NCBI GenBank assembly: GCA_030268105.1
Contig: BSDZ01000004.1
Span: 5,315,001 to 5,379,000 of the forward strand
DNA from: Volvox africanus
Taxonomy: Eukaryota; Chlorophyta; Chlorophyceae; Chlamydomonadales; Volvocaceae
Length of the DNA: 64,000 nucleotides
Direction of reading: 5' to 3'
Shown: positions 11,395-27,699 of the stretch, one piece after another
How the letters are laid out: each line of letters starts with the position of its first letter
How positions within the stretch are numbered: the first letter of the stretch is position 1
Translations under genes and position numbers: made by a program
The notes under the pieces: model-generated
What the model saw: the letters and a program-made list of their open reading frames with translations, nothing else
Database searches by the model: none
Told to the model about the DNA's origin: nothing

Positions 11395-14300
11395 ATGCTG
11401 TTGTATTGCTTGAGGACAACGCTACTGCTGCTGCTCGTTTTCACTGCTGCGTCTCTGTCTCTGGCTCTGTCAAGCGTTGGAGCTCGCGATCGTGATAACG
11501 GGCAGGTGCCAAACCAACGCCCAACAACTACTAGTATTAAAGGTGATCATAACGTATGTGTTAAGCGAGGCGATGTTATCGAGCGTTTAATTGAGCATGT
11601 TTCGTCGAGCGAGCCATGCTTGAGTGCATGCTTGCTCGCTCCAAGCAACTACCAGCTAGCCAACGTCTCGGAGAGAATTTATTTCCCATACCTCCAAAAC
11701 GTTTCAATTCGATCTCAGTTATCGATTTTTGTTTATGTATAATTGACTGGTTGCGCGTCGTAAGAATGATAAAAGCTAATCTATCTTTTTATTATACCTC
11801 ATCTGCGGCCAGCCAGCCAGCCACCAACCTGCCTGCTTGCCTGTTGCAAACGCACGCTGGCTATGCATTCGCTGTTTAGATTTCACACGTCAGTTTCAGT
11901 TTTACTCTTCATCCCTGCCTGCCCTCACGCGCTCTCGCTGCTACTTGCTTGCCGCCGGCGGCGGCGGTTATCGATGATCCTGGATGATTCACTTCGCCTC
12001 GTTAAATTCATACGGCGGTAGGTACCTCTCTCATCCGGAGGCGGACGGCGACCGGGGAGCCGCAACCAACCTCGGACCTCAACGATGGCGCACTCAACAC
12101 ACATTTGGCGTACAGGCGCGGGCGGATGGATAATAGCAGCCGCCATGGTGAGTCCTTCGTTGCTAAAGGCCCCCAGGAAAGGGGAGGCCAGTGCAGAGGG
12201 GCGCCACCAGCCATTACCGCCGCCACGCCCACCTTCGCCATCGACCTCTCGTGCGGCTATCTGCCACTCGTCCACCTCTCTGCTCACACCGATTCCAAAT
12301 TTAGCCCCCTCTTGGCATGCATTACATAATTATCATCACGGACGTGCCGCCCCTGCCGCAGGTGCCTCCGGAGAAGTGGATGCCGCCGATGCCGCCGCGG
12401 ACAAAACATTGGCAGCCACAACACAGATGGCGAATGAGACCCCCGTTACCATGCGGGTGACACATGCGGCCCTTTTCAAGGGCCTAAAAGAAGTTTCTAA
12501 AGGCGCTGGTGGCGGTGGCGGCCGCGGCGGCAGCAAGTTCAACAAAGGCAGTGGCCGCGTGCATCGCATTAACCGCGGCAGCGGTGGGGGCCGCGGTTGT
12601 CTGCGCGGCCATGGACAGCGACCAGCGCCAACTTGCACGTCCCACCGTCCGTCCGTGCGCTCTATGCCTAACGGCTTCGCCCCGGCCAGAAGGCAGCCTC
12701 ATAACGCAAATGAAGTCGCAAACAGCTTAGTCAAAAAGTCTGCTGACGCGAAAGTGGCTGCAACTAGACGGCGGACGCTACAGACTACTGCTGTACAACG
12801 ACAACGCCATGGGATTTTCGCCGCCGCCGGGAAAGATGGTGGTAGTGGCGGCAGCGGGGGCGGTGGAGATGTTGACTACCGTTACGGCGATAACAAGTAC
12901 GAATATGGAGGGGATGGTGATGACGCGCACGCTGGACGTCGGTCTACATCCATAACAGCACTATACAAAGCAGCTCTCACCGCTGCCAGCGCCGCAGCAG
13001 ATGACATTCTTGCCACCGCCACAAAGTCTGGCACCGGCGCCGCTATCGCCACCGCTTCAGACGTCAGCAGCGGCATTTACGTTAATGCCGAAAAGCCGTT
13101 GACCGGCAGCACCGCCAGCAGTAGCAGTACATTGCCGTATCGCTCGTACACCACCGACAAGTTGGGGAATGATGTTCCAATCCGTACCAGGACAGTGGAC
13201 CCCGAAAACAAGTTCGTCGATATTTATCCGATCTACATGGATGGTGATGCTGGCAGTATTGCGGAGGTGCTGCAGAATGATGACGGAAGTCTGTGGCTTG
13301 AGTTTGGCGAGAGCAGTGCTGAGAGCCAAATGCATGGAAAGAGCGGCGTGAATGTGGGCGGTGACTCAACAAGTAAAAGTGAGCAGTGCTAGAGGTGGTC
13401 TCACGACAAAATGACCTACGCAATTCGTCGTGACGGTTTGATTCTGAGGACAGCCCACTAGGTGCCCACTCGCTTTGCTGTGCATTGATGTATGCCCTGA
13501 TGTGAAACCACATTCCATTTCAATCGATACGTGACTTGCCCGTTGGCAAGCCTAACCTCCCAGAAGACCCTCTTGCATAATCTGCGCACTGCAGATCCTA
13601 GGCGACAGCAGCAGCTGCAGCAGGGCCCGCTGGAGAAAGAGACGGAAATGGAGTACATTTTGTACGACGTCTTGGGTGATAAGTCCGTATTCGATGAAGG
13701 CCCCGACAGCGTGGCAGCAACAAGACATGATGGGCACCTTCCCGTAACAACGGACACTTTCCCGTACGACATCGCTGACTTCTTCCTCCAACAAATGTAC
13801 GAGTACTTGTACGACTACACTAGCGATGGTACCACCACCACCGGCGTCAACCCGAGGAGGTTAACACGCGGGTCGGCGACCGCAGCGGGGACGGTTGATA
13901 AGTACCGTGAAAATGATGAGGAGAAGGCTGCATCGCTGGAGCTCTGGCAGGCACTGTACGACATGTTCAGCGAGGATGATGCCACGTTCGGGCCCCAGCA
14001 GGAGGCCATGTACATCAGGCTGTACGAGCAGGATCCAGTTTTGTTCTGGGCGGTACATGACGAAGTGGTTGCGCGACGTGTGGGCGACAAAGGTGAGGTT
14101 GGACCTGGAAGGAGTGACCCCGCCGCCAACCCCGCCGCCGCCAACCCCGCCGCTGCCGCCACCACCGCCGTCATCGCTGTTGCCAATGGAGGCGGCATGG
14201 TCATTGATACCGGCTCTGGAAGTTCAGCGGCCACTGCGGATAAAGTGGTCCTTTGGGACGCCACTTCAGAACCCGGGAGAGGTAACGCCGCTTATGAGTA

Positions 14301-15630
14301 CCCTTCACGTTATGGTGACGATGTGTACGAGTCCGAATACGACCAAATGTTGTGGGGCAAGGAGCATGGCAACCATCTCCTGCAGGGCAATGGGGTTCGT
14401 CAGCAGCTGAATGAGAAGGAGCATCAGCAACAGCAGAAGCAAGAGCAGGATGTGATGTGGAAAGCGGCGGATTCCAGTACGGCAGTGGCTGCCACTGCCG
14501 CCGCCGCTGCCGCCGCCGCCTCCGCCGGCCCTTCTGCTACTTCTGCAGCTGGAGACAGGAAAAGAGAGACGGTCGTGGCAGTTAATTCCATTGGCGACGA
14601 AAGCTCGACCGCCGCCGCAGTCACTGCTGTCGGGGCCTTCGCCGCCAGGGATGTTTCCTCTGTGACAGCAGATCCCGCCGCCATGGGCAACGACGGCGCC
14701 AGTTTGACCCCAACCACCCCAACTACCACCACGACGACGACAGTTACACCTGTAACGGCACATGGCTCCGAACAAGCAGTGGCGGCAGCGGCATCACACC
14801 TTGTATCCCTGCAAGCCATGTCCAGTTGGAGTGTACGACGTATGCAGCCCGGCGGCGCCGTCAGACCCTTAAGTACAGTCCCGGAGGTCCTAAGCGGCGC
14901 CGTCGATGAGAGCGCGGCCGTCACCGCCAAGGATGCTGTCATCACTAATGCTCCAGGATCACGAAGCGCCACGAGAGATGCCGCATTGGGGGTGCTTAAA
15001 CGGGCCGGAACTATCATCCTCTTCGCCGCCGTGGCCGTCACGATCACTGCGCTCTTCACCTCACTGGTCTTCACCTCACTGGTCGCGGTGGCAGCGTTTA
15101 AATACCACCGTGGACGGCTCGCCTACGCCCACGCTGCCATTCCCAACCAGCGCAACACCAGCCGCAGCAGTGCCGCCGCCCCAACCGTGATGATTCGATT
15201 TGTTTATTTTCGAGGTGCCAGGAGCGGTGCAAGGAGCGACATGGAAAACCTATCCAGCCTGTTCTCCGGCGGTGATAGTGGCGGTGACAACGGTTGCGGC
15301 CACGGGGCTCTGTGGCATCGCGGCTCTAGCAATACGATCGCTGCTTCAGCCTACTGGGACAGGGACATTGCTACCCGGGCGGACAATCGCCGTGTCCATG
15401 GCAATGTTGAGGAGGGGTGGGCGGAGCAGCACCAATGCAGTGGCAGTGACAGCGGCGGCGGCGGTGATGGTGGCGGCGCCGCAGCTTCAGACACCCCGTC
15501 GCAGCTCCAGCTCCTCATCCCGCCGCTGCATGATCAACCGCGACGTGCCAGCGGCGGCGGCCTACCCCTTCACGACAGCTCCGAATCCTGGATATCCCAA
15601 ATTCCCATTGACCGCTTGCCATATCGGTAG
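11395..15630 (+). CDS. Unknown secreted/type I membrane protein, low complexity, about 1066 aa
   Basis: I propose three exons: 11395-11542, 12362-13378 and 13595-15630, with phase-1 introns throughout. Exon 1 encodes a classical signal peptide (MLLYCLRTTLLLLLVFTAA and following, residues 1 to about 26). Exon 2 holds Gly/Arg-rich stretches, acidic Tyr/Asp/Gly stretches and a more ordered region near its end (NKFVDIYPIYMDGDAG). Exon 3 has an acidic, Tyr-rich and probably folded segment (ELWQALYDMFSEDDA; EAMYIRLYEQDPVLFWAV), poly-Ala, poly-Thr and Gln-rich tracts, one strong hydrophobic segment (about residues 859-888, around 15010-15100) followed by basic KYHRGR, and a tail of about 175 residues. 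Joining exons 2 and 3 is inferred: all three candidate donors near 13361-13379 are phase 1, and the acceptor at 13594 restores the frame. Otherwise there would be two genes. No family is recognised. The layout suggests a cell-surface or matrix protein, but that is inference. Confidence 0.6.
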
Positions 15631-18600
15631 TACATTTATTAGCTAGGTGAGCTGGGCGCCGCCGCTGAGCTCGGAGATTTCAGCATGGTTAACCAGGAAA
15701 ACCTACGAACTGAACGAATTGTACGGTACATATAGCGGCGTTGCACGGTCTCCTCGTAACGGTCGTTCTTGCCATATCATCAGACATTGGCACAACTTCA
15801 TGATTGTCGTACACTGCTATAGCACCTGCGTCTTCTTGTTTCCTACTTGGGCGTCCCTCAACGTGTGTGTATGTGTGCTTGTGTGTGAAGAAGGGACATG
15901 GGGTCAGAAGGGGAATTGTAGCATCAACCGCGATTTGGGGGTAAGTAAACGCCGTGAACGGGTACTGTGTACGACATTCATAATGGACAAATGAAAACCT
16001 CTACACGCCTCTGCAGCATTCGTGCTGGGATATGGGGGCCTTATCCCAGTTCGACTTGTCAACATGACGTTTCTTGGGCCCCGGCCGCCAAGATCAGGCC
16101 GTTCCGTAACTGCCTTACAATAGGAGGCAGGAGGCAGGGGGGCTATTATAAGATGCAGGATGTACGATATACAAGTGCCTCCTCCAAACGGAGCAGTACA
16201 GCTGGCGAGCACTTTTGTCAGCTGGTGATCGACAGGAATAGTGTTCCCGATGCGGAACAGTGTTGCCCCTTTCCGTTTTGTGAAGGCGCTATGGGCTTGA
16301 GCGATCCTGCTGTGCTGTGCTGTGCTGTGCTGTGCTGTGTTGTCAAGGAAGGGGCCACATTCGTGTGCATGATGGGATGTTCACAAGGGGCATAGCTCGC
16401 ATGGTCATCAACCACGGAAGTGTCGTTTACGTTGTGCCCTTATATAGTTGGGACGAATTGGAGCCAAAGTGAGCTACGAGAAGGATGGGCCGTTACGCGC
16501 AGACCTGCTTAGCGGAAGGTTGTTATAACAACACAGGAATGCCTTCGAAGGCAGAGGGCGAGGAGCTGGATGCCTTTTGGGGGCACCACCTTGGTCTGCC
16601 TTTCTTTGTGTGTATAGATTCGGATGATTTGTTGTGTGTGTGTATTGGGTAAGTACCGGACAGGTCCAAGGCGACGGACGGTGATGACCCCTCCCCCGGT
16701 ATGACGAGTGGTCGTGCATAGATGGTGATGGCGGCCGGACCACCTGACTGTGCAGCTCCTGGAGATGGAGGTGGGGGTCCAGGACGGGCGACAGATGCCG
16801 GTGCGGTGGCCGCTATTGGTGAGGATCCGGATGGCGGCAGCGGTGGCGGCAACTGACGGCCAGGATGGGATCCAGGCGTCCTTTAACAATGACTTGACTA
16901 AGGTGTAAGAACACGGGCCGTGCGAGGATGTCGACGAGCCTTTAAAATACATAGTAATAAAATATAATAGCCTGTAATAATTTAGGACAGACTAAGAGGT
17001 CGTAGCTCGTAGGCCGAATTTTGACAGCTGGGCCGCCTAACGGTAATTAACGGTCGAGTTGCATACCCCTAATCGATATACATACAACGTGAGCCATTAG
17101 ATGACCGCTCCATATTTTCAGTCAAACTGACTATTTCATTTTATATGCTGGGCTATGTATGTTAGTGTAAAGGCTCAGAGATGGACTCGAAAACGCCGTG
17201 AAGAAGTGGCTGCCAAGGGCATTACACTTCTGCAGGACCTAAAGCTCTCGGAGCGCCAGAAGCATACGAGCATCACAAGGAGCAGTCAGCAACACAAACG
17301 CAGGCAAGGCGCAGCCACACCGGCACGGCCAAAAACACTTACTACTCATCAAGCACTGACGACGCAATTAAACGGGGGGTGTTAATGTATGACCACGCTC
17401 TGCCAAGCAAACAGGCCTGCCAGAATCCAAACCTTGTGCGTAGGTGACACGCTCGCCACAAGCCGGACCGCTGGAGCCGACCAGGCGGACTCCCAACAAC
17501 ACAAACTAGGAGCCGACCAGGACTGCAGCCGCACTCTGAGCCATATATACATGTTAAGTAACAACAGTCCTCCCTCGTCCCCCTGCTGCCAACCAAAGTA
17601 GGTTAATCAGCCCTCATCCGCGACAAACTGGACCGAGCCTGCATGCAGAGTTGCATGTGAAAAGTTACTGGGGCGGGTGCGGGAAATGGCAGCAACTGCG
17701 TCGGCAGCTCTAATGGTGTAGATAAGCACGCTGGAGAAACTATGGATCAGCCATCGAGCTTAAATAGGAGAAATAAAAAACAACAGCAAGACATAACTTG
17801 GTTTATTAGAGCTGTATTCACTTCACTCATGCCGCATACATTTAGCTGCAAAACGAGCCAGCAGGAGGCTCAACGGACCGCGAGGTCCGGAAAATAAGAA
17901 AAATATAGGAAATATAACAAATTGTGAAGCTAATGCTTAAAAGAGTCTCCACCACTGAGATCAGGAAGGAAATAAATGTCCAATAGTGTGGGGCTACATC
18001 CTACCCTCGGTCATGTATAGAGCGTCTCAAACGGATGCTACGAATCAGCCAGGTAAGATGAAGATTGGCCTTAAAAACAATTTCAAATGCTTTCACCTTG
18101 ATTCATTCTTCGCAGCATCGTAGCGATCTGACCAGCCCACCCAGGCTGGCGAGATTAGTGAGGGGGCGAAAACCGGTAAGCCAGTGGGAAAAGGTGTGAT
18201 GAGGGGGGAAATCCCTGCGTTGTGTCCCCCCTTAAAGCCTTTTCCGAATTTATTCCCGTGCAACATGTTCATGAGCTAGTTAAAACTTCAAAAGCGGGGA
18301 TTACGCAAGGATTAGGCAAAGCGAGGTATGTAGGCCTGGAAAATCAATACCCTAAGGCCTTGCACTGCGTTGCTTGCACAGCACACAGCAGGCGCATGCA
18401 AAAGCTTCGGACAATCCTAGCTGTGCATCTATCATTTACGCTATAACTTGCTAAATATGTAAAGGTGTACTAAAAAGATTTTAGGCAACTCGTAACTATC
18501 AAGTTTTTATCTGGTATGAAGTCTGCGAGAGATTAACAGCCGAGTCAAAAAGCAATACGAGGTAGGACCATACAATAGTACCGTAGGTTGCGCATCTGTG

Positions 18601-19182
18601 AAACGGAATGTAATCTCGCAAAGACATTCACAAGGATGATAGCCTGTGTTATATGGCTAGATAAAGGTCTCAACCTTGTCATTCGTGTCTTTGGGGCAAA
18701 CGTCGTCCAGTCGCGTTCACGGCTTCCCATGGACGGACAGAAGTTGTCTGAAATAGTCTATTCCAGTGTGAAATTGCCTGTGACTATTGCGCCGTGTCTT
18801 GTTGTGCCAGCGCTCGCTAGCTCGTCGGATAGGGGTCTCCAATATCTATAAAACATGTACTGGTTTAACCAATTCATAAGTAGCATATTTCGCGTTAAGT
18901 TGATCATTTATGAAATTGTAATGATTACTTTCGTTACGTCTGACATGCTGAGCACCGACCGTTAAGGTACCCGTATAGGGCCCTCGACAATTGCCATGTG
19001 CAAACTTCCATCCTCCCTTCTGGAAAACGTAAGCACTGACTTGTTATTATTTAATAACGGTCTGCACTTGTTGAAGCAAATAATCTACCTTCTCTTACAT
19101 TAACCTAATACTTTGCGTGCTTGTGAGTTGCGACAGACACCGCCACTCGTCAGTAAATTTTCGCGTACCATCCAGATTATAA
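15631..19182. other. Spacer between the two unknown secreted-protein genes
   Basis: About 3.5 kb. I see only short unsupported reading frames, a pentanucleotide microsatellite at 16309-16341 and AT-rich stretches around 17770-18000 and 18840-19060. Nothing here could be assigned to a gene family. Confidence 0.5.
16309..16341. repeat. TGTGC pentanucleotide microsatellite
   Basis: About six consecutive copies of the 5-bp unit TGTGC, the last one degenerating, in non-coding sequence. Direct reading; no function implied. Confidence 0.9.
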
Positions 19183-20293
19183 ATGGGGGCGACATTGAAG
19201 CACATCGTCAACTTACTATCGCTGTCGTGCATTTTGCTTCTGTCCCCTGCTGGGGGTGCCAACGCCCTTGCGTCTGACGGAGCCATAACTGGAACTCAGA
19301 GAACTCCGAAAGGTATAAATTATCATGAAAATTTGGACTCATTCAAATTATTTCTCCCCTCACGCGTCCGTCTTCCACCTGTCCGCTTCTCTGGGCCTGC
19401 GTTTTCCGCTCTGCTGCTTCCGGCTTGTGTTTTTACGTAGAAGCTTCATTTTAACTATGTGTTGTTGGCTTGCTGAAAGCAGCTTTACCGGATGTACGTT
19501 ACATCGCAGTCCGTCTGTCTGAGCTCTGCCCGCCAGTACGGAACGGCACTATGTGGAAGGGCAGCTGGGCAATTGTTTTCAAAAATAAACTATATATTAC
19601 GGTTGCATGTATTCTGGTTCTTTGACGCCTTCCGGTTTGTTCGGACTCAAACAGAACGCTGCCAAACCGGTCGCCACAGGTGCGAAGCAGCAGGGGAAGC
19701 GGCCGTTAATAAGCGACCACGTTGCGGGTGCTGTGGCCGCCTTCACCTTTGCATCAGGCAAGGATAATAGCAAAAGGGATGAGATTGAAGCTTATACCAG
19801 CGCTACAACTCAAAGAGGGGTTGCGGACAGTGCACAGCGTGCTACCGTTTCCCGTGGGAGCGGCGGAGGCAGCAAACCTGCGGTCATCAAACTCCCAACC
19901 AGCAGCAGCGCAGCTGTGCTACCCAGCCGAACAGCGGTGGACACGGTCGCAATTGCAACATCAGGCACTGCCGTAGCGGCGCGTAACGCCACTGCTGACT
20001 CCCGCGGCAAGAGTTCCGGGAAGAAAGCAGTCAGTGCTACCGCAGTCATGCGATACCAACGTCCTCATTCCGCCCTCATGGCATCACGCCTGACGTTCCT
20101 CCATGCTATGGACCACTGGCGCAGCCACGGCGGCGGTAACACCGCTGCGGCCGTGGCCGCCGCTAGGCGCTTGCGTGGTGGCGCCGCCGCCTTAGCCGCG
20201 GCCAAACGCTTGCGGGGCGCACGACACGATGGCGGCGGTGGTGGCGGCAGTGCTCGCAGTTCCGGATCTACCGCCGCGGTCGTGCCTCTCTGA
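19183..20293 (+). CDS. Unknown secreted protein, 247 aa, same 5' architecture as the gene at 11395
   Basis: Two exons: 19183-19312 and 19680-20293. Exon 1 encodes a hydrophobic signal peptide (MGATLKHIVNLLSLSCILLL and following, with a likely cleavage after a small-residue stretch around ANA or ALA). It ends in phase 1 after Pro-Lys, and exon 2 supplies the last two bases of a Gly codon. The acceptor CCACAG at 19679 keeps the long reading frame open to TGA at 20293. The mature protein is rich in Ala, Ser, Thr and Arg with a Gly-rich end. It carries a repeated Ala/Arg pattern (AAAVAAARRLRGG, then AAALAAAKRLRG). No transmembrane segment or known domain is seen. The promoter region just upstream is AT-rich and ends ATTATAAATGG at the start. 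A matrix or secreted role is only inferred from the signal peptide. Confidence 0.55.
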
Positions 20294-22055
20294 TGAATCC
20301 TCAAGATAAACAGTTGATGTGGCCTGGGCGCTACGCGGACAGGAAGTCTGTTTGTCTGTTGACGGTGACGGGTCCGGTGACGGGTTATCGGCACACGGTT
20401 TAGCCCCCTCTCAACCCCCAATCGGCAGTGCGGGAGTAAACCGAGTGAGGGGAATGGGGACATGGAAAGCAGCGGACCGGGTCGTGTGCGGTAGAGGGTT
20501 ACCGCAACCCGATGGCATCCAGAAGAGCACCGGTAGTTAGGGGGCAATCTTACGTCAAACCGGTCTGGGGTGATGAAACTCGGATGCGAGGCCAAGCTTG
20601 CGGGGAATGGCATCTGCCCCAATTACATGTCGTTGGCAGCGGTACTGGATTCGCAGGATGATGGCGCTCGTTACCTACCGTGCGTCTATTCAGGTGTATT
20701 GCGCATTTTCCAATTTTCCCTTTTTTCAAATGAGGGTTTTGAAAACCTCGCTGGTGTCGCGCGGCCCAGCGCCGCCGTATCGACCGGAGCCCGAACTGTG
20801 ACACGGCGTGGCACGGCGCTTCACACTCCCGGACTTGTGTACGGAGATCAGCAGGGACACAGTTAGGCTTGTGTCCATCGTTTTGGGGCACACTCTTTGG
20901 ATCTCGCCACAGTGGGCGTCTAGCCGAATGACCCTAACACCGACCACAAACACCCGCATACAGATATTCCCCATGATTCCGTCCATGATCGTCAGCTGAT
21001 TGTGGCTTATGGGTGTGAGGGTCAGGGAGCTGTGCGGGATGCCTCTCACGGAAGATCAGGTCCAGGCTGGTGCGCAGTGGATGTGCGTGCTCGTGAGTGG
21101 TGGACATAGACTGCAGACTGGATCTCCCGGCGCACACGATCGTGATACACTTCTGGGACAAGGAGATCAAAGGACATTCGTTTTCTTATTATACCACCGT
21201 ATTGTGGCTCTGTAGGAGCTTCCGGTGGTCTGGCAGGTGTGGTAATTTTTGGGTCCGGGGCGGCGCATCCGCAACGCGGATGAGAGCTTTTAGGCAGGTC
21301 AGCTGCTATAGGCAGGGGTTGGGCAATTGAGCACCTCAGCGGAGCCGGAAACCGGCTAGAATATATCCCTTTGTGTATTAGCGGCTGCTGCCAATGGATA
21401 TCATGGTCTCCTACATACGTCATTTTTCAGGAGCTGTTTGTGTTAATGCAGTGATGAAAACCTATTAAGTTTCCCTGTTTCTGTGTCTGCTCTTTGTCCG
21501 TTTTGTGTCGTTCAGTTCTTTGTCTGTTGAGATTGTCTGTTGTCGAAGTCTTATCCCCAGTCAGGATCTTTTCGGTTGTGAGCGCACCACGAGGACATGG
21601 ATTCGCTCGCATCCATAAGATAGCTTTCGACGGGCGCAGTTGACAGAAATAGGTGGCAGGTAGTGTTGGTTCGTCGCCCGTTGTTTTAGAGTATTCAGAT
21701 GGTTAGGTTCATCAACTTGCCAGCCTAGTGCCGCACCGCACGCTCTTCACGAGAGGCGCGCCCACCAACTTCGTTACGCATGCATGAGGGGGTTTGAAGG
21801 TTGCATCAACGGCCTTTTAATTACATATCATACCGAATATTGCGTGCTTACAATACCCGACAAGGGGTCGTCGTGTGCGTGTTGCAGTGGGGCGGGTGGC
21901 GAAGCAAGGAGGGCCGAAGTCAGGGAAGGGGGGGTAGGAAGGAGAGGAGGGGTAGGTAGGAGAAGCAGAGCTCCTGACAGCTGACCTCGGGAGGTGCATG
22001 GGGATGCGTAAAGCTCAACACCGAGTTTGTTTGTTTTCTCTTCTGGAAATTGAGG
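20294..22055. other. Spacer before the minisatellite
   Basis: About 1.76 kb with no exon I can support on either strand. Reading frames here are short and have no family signature. Confidence 0.5.
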
Positions 22056-22916
22056 GATTGCACTGGTGTCTGATTGCACTGGTGTCTGATTGCACTGGTG
22101 TCTGATTGCACTGGTGTCTGATTGCACTGGTGTCTGATTGCACTGGTGTCTGATTGCACTGGTGTCTGATTGCACTGGTGTCTGATTGCACTGGTGTCTG
22201 ATTGCACTGGTGTCTGATTGCACTGGTGTCTGATTGCACTGGTGTCTGATTGCACTGGTGTCTGATTGCACTGGTGTCTGATTGCACTGGTGTCTGATTG
22301 CACTGGTGTCTGATTGCACTGGTGTCTGATTGCACTGGTGTCTGATTGCACTGGTGTCTGATTGCACTGGTGTCTGATTGCACTGGTGTCTGATTGCACT
22401 GGTGTCTGATTGCACTGGTGTCTGATTGCACTGGTGTCTGATTGCACTGGTGTCTGATTGCACTGGTGTCTGATTGCACTGGTGTCTGATTGCACTGGTG
22501 TCTGATTGCACTGGTGTCTGATTGCACTGGTGTCTGATTGCACTGGTGTCTGATTGCACTGGTGTCTGATTGCACTGGTGTCTGATTGCACTGGTGTCTG
22601 ATTGCACTGGTGTCTGATTGCACTGGTGTCTGATTGCACTGGTGTCTGATTGCACTGGTGTCTGATTGCACTGGTGTCTGATTGCACTGGTGTCTGATTG
22701 CACTGGTGTCTGATTGCACTGGTGTCTGATTGCACTGGTGTCTGATTGCACTGGTGTCTGATTGCACTGGTGTCTGATTGCACTGGTGTCTGATTGCACT
22801 GGTGTCTGATTGCACTGGTGTCTGATTGCACTGGTGTCTGATTGCACTGGTGTCTGATTGCACTGGTGTCTGATTGCACTGGTGTCTGATTGCACTGGTG
22901 TCTGATTGCACTGGTG
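22056..22916. repeat. 16-bp minisatellite, about 54 homogeneous copies
   Basis: The unit GATTGCACTGGTGTCT is repeated head to tail for about 860 bp with essentially no variation until the last copy, which ends GGTGCC. Because 16 is not a multiple of 3, three units (48 bp) make one coding cycle. The minus strand is therefore open in all three frames with the same 16-residue repeat. These frames are artefacts of the period, not genes. It lies in non-coding DNA between the unknown secreted-protein gene and the 3' end of the katanin-like gene. Confidence 0.97.
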
Positions 22917-24128
22917 CCTGTGGAATCCTACACAGGGATCCAGCCCAATGTAATGTTACGTTTACACGTACGTAATTGTTGTCGCATCCTGTTCGTTGCG
23001 AGTAACAAGGGCCTCACGCTGCAGCTCTCATCATTCTGCCCGTCACCGGGTTCAGTACTTGTCTGTCTCAAGGGACGTACAAATTAAACTGGGACAGTGC
23101 ACTATTCCCAAGCAAGGTGACTGGACTAGAAGAATGTAATGTCGGGTTGCAGCGTAATACCCGCTGCTCTAAGACCCAAACTCGCCTCCAAACATCTCAA
23201 CCACAGCCAGCGTGCTGCGCACTGTCCGCCCATATCCATCCGATGCCGTCAAGGTTAAACACGAACAGACCTCGAAATCTCTCGCTCCTCAATGTAATAA
23301 ATGGAGCCCGTCTAACACAATGGGGTTTTCTGACACCACCGCTCAACATGCTCCGAAACCCTCAACATGATCAAAACACCGCGATCGCGCCAGAAGGACC
23401 AGGGAGGGCCCGACCCAGTCTCCCGTTAAGCATCCTCAACATCAGTATTTGCATTGCATTTTGAAATCATTAATGTCAGTGACATTAAATTACTGCCGCT
23501 GTTGCTAAAATCTTCCACTGACCACGCTGCCTTGCCTGCTTACCGTGCCTGTCTCTCATTGCCTTAAGCCCACATTTCCTCACTCCCACAACGCGACTGC
23601 CCAGCTACTTGTACTATATTGCGCTTCATGGATTACCTCCGGTACGCCGCTGGGCCCGGACAGCCACCGTTCCTCCGTTCCGTGGTCGTCGTGGACTCGC
23701 GCGTTAGTTGTGCATTAGCGATGTTCGCAAGGGATGCAGGTCCACCTCCGGAACCACGATAGCAACAACTATAACTCTACGACTACCAACATTCCGGAAA
23801 GGATTAATTTCTCCCAGTCAATGCTAATCTTGCGCGATATCCTGAACGCCTTGCTGCTGCAGATCACACCCACGGAGTTCACTAACCCACCGCCTCCGCT
23901 GCCACCATTCGTCATGTTTTACCTCCCGGTAACAACACACATACCTACATACGCGCCCGTACATACATATACATGCACACAGAGGTATCCCTTTGGCCTG
24001 GCCCTACACCTGGCAAGCAAGAAATCGAGCCATCATATATAGTCCAGGTAGTCCCCTGCTCCAGACCTAGCCCTAGACATGCCCGATGCAATCCCCATGA
24101 TCCCCGGGCTTCCTTCCTATCTCGGCTC
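22917..24128. other. Spacer downstream of the katanin-like gene
   Basis: About 1.2 kb. The part near 24128 must contain the 3' UTR of the minus-strand katanin-like gene. I see no further exon. Confidence 0.5.

Positions 24129-27699
<3,571 letters not shown>

Noticed and set aside
14424..15074. A 216-codon minus frame opposite the unknown 1066-aa gene
   Set aside because: Antisense shadow of the GC-rich Ala/Thr repeats; the plus frame has the membrane segment, stop-transfer motif and phase-consistent splicing.
17155..17385. Basic 76-codon plus frame
   Set aside because: Lys/Arg/Gln-rich but with no family match, no splice context and AT-rich surroundings.
21828..22911. Three long overlapping minus-strand frames with a 16-residue repeat
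   Set aside because: They arise from the 16-bp minisatellite, which is open in all frames; codon use and context give no sign of coding.
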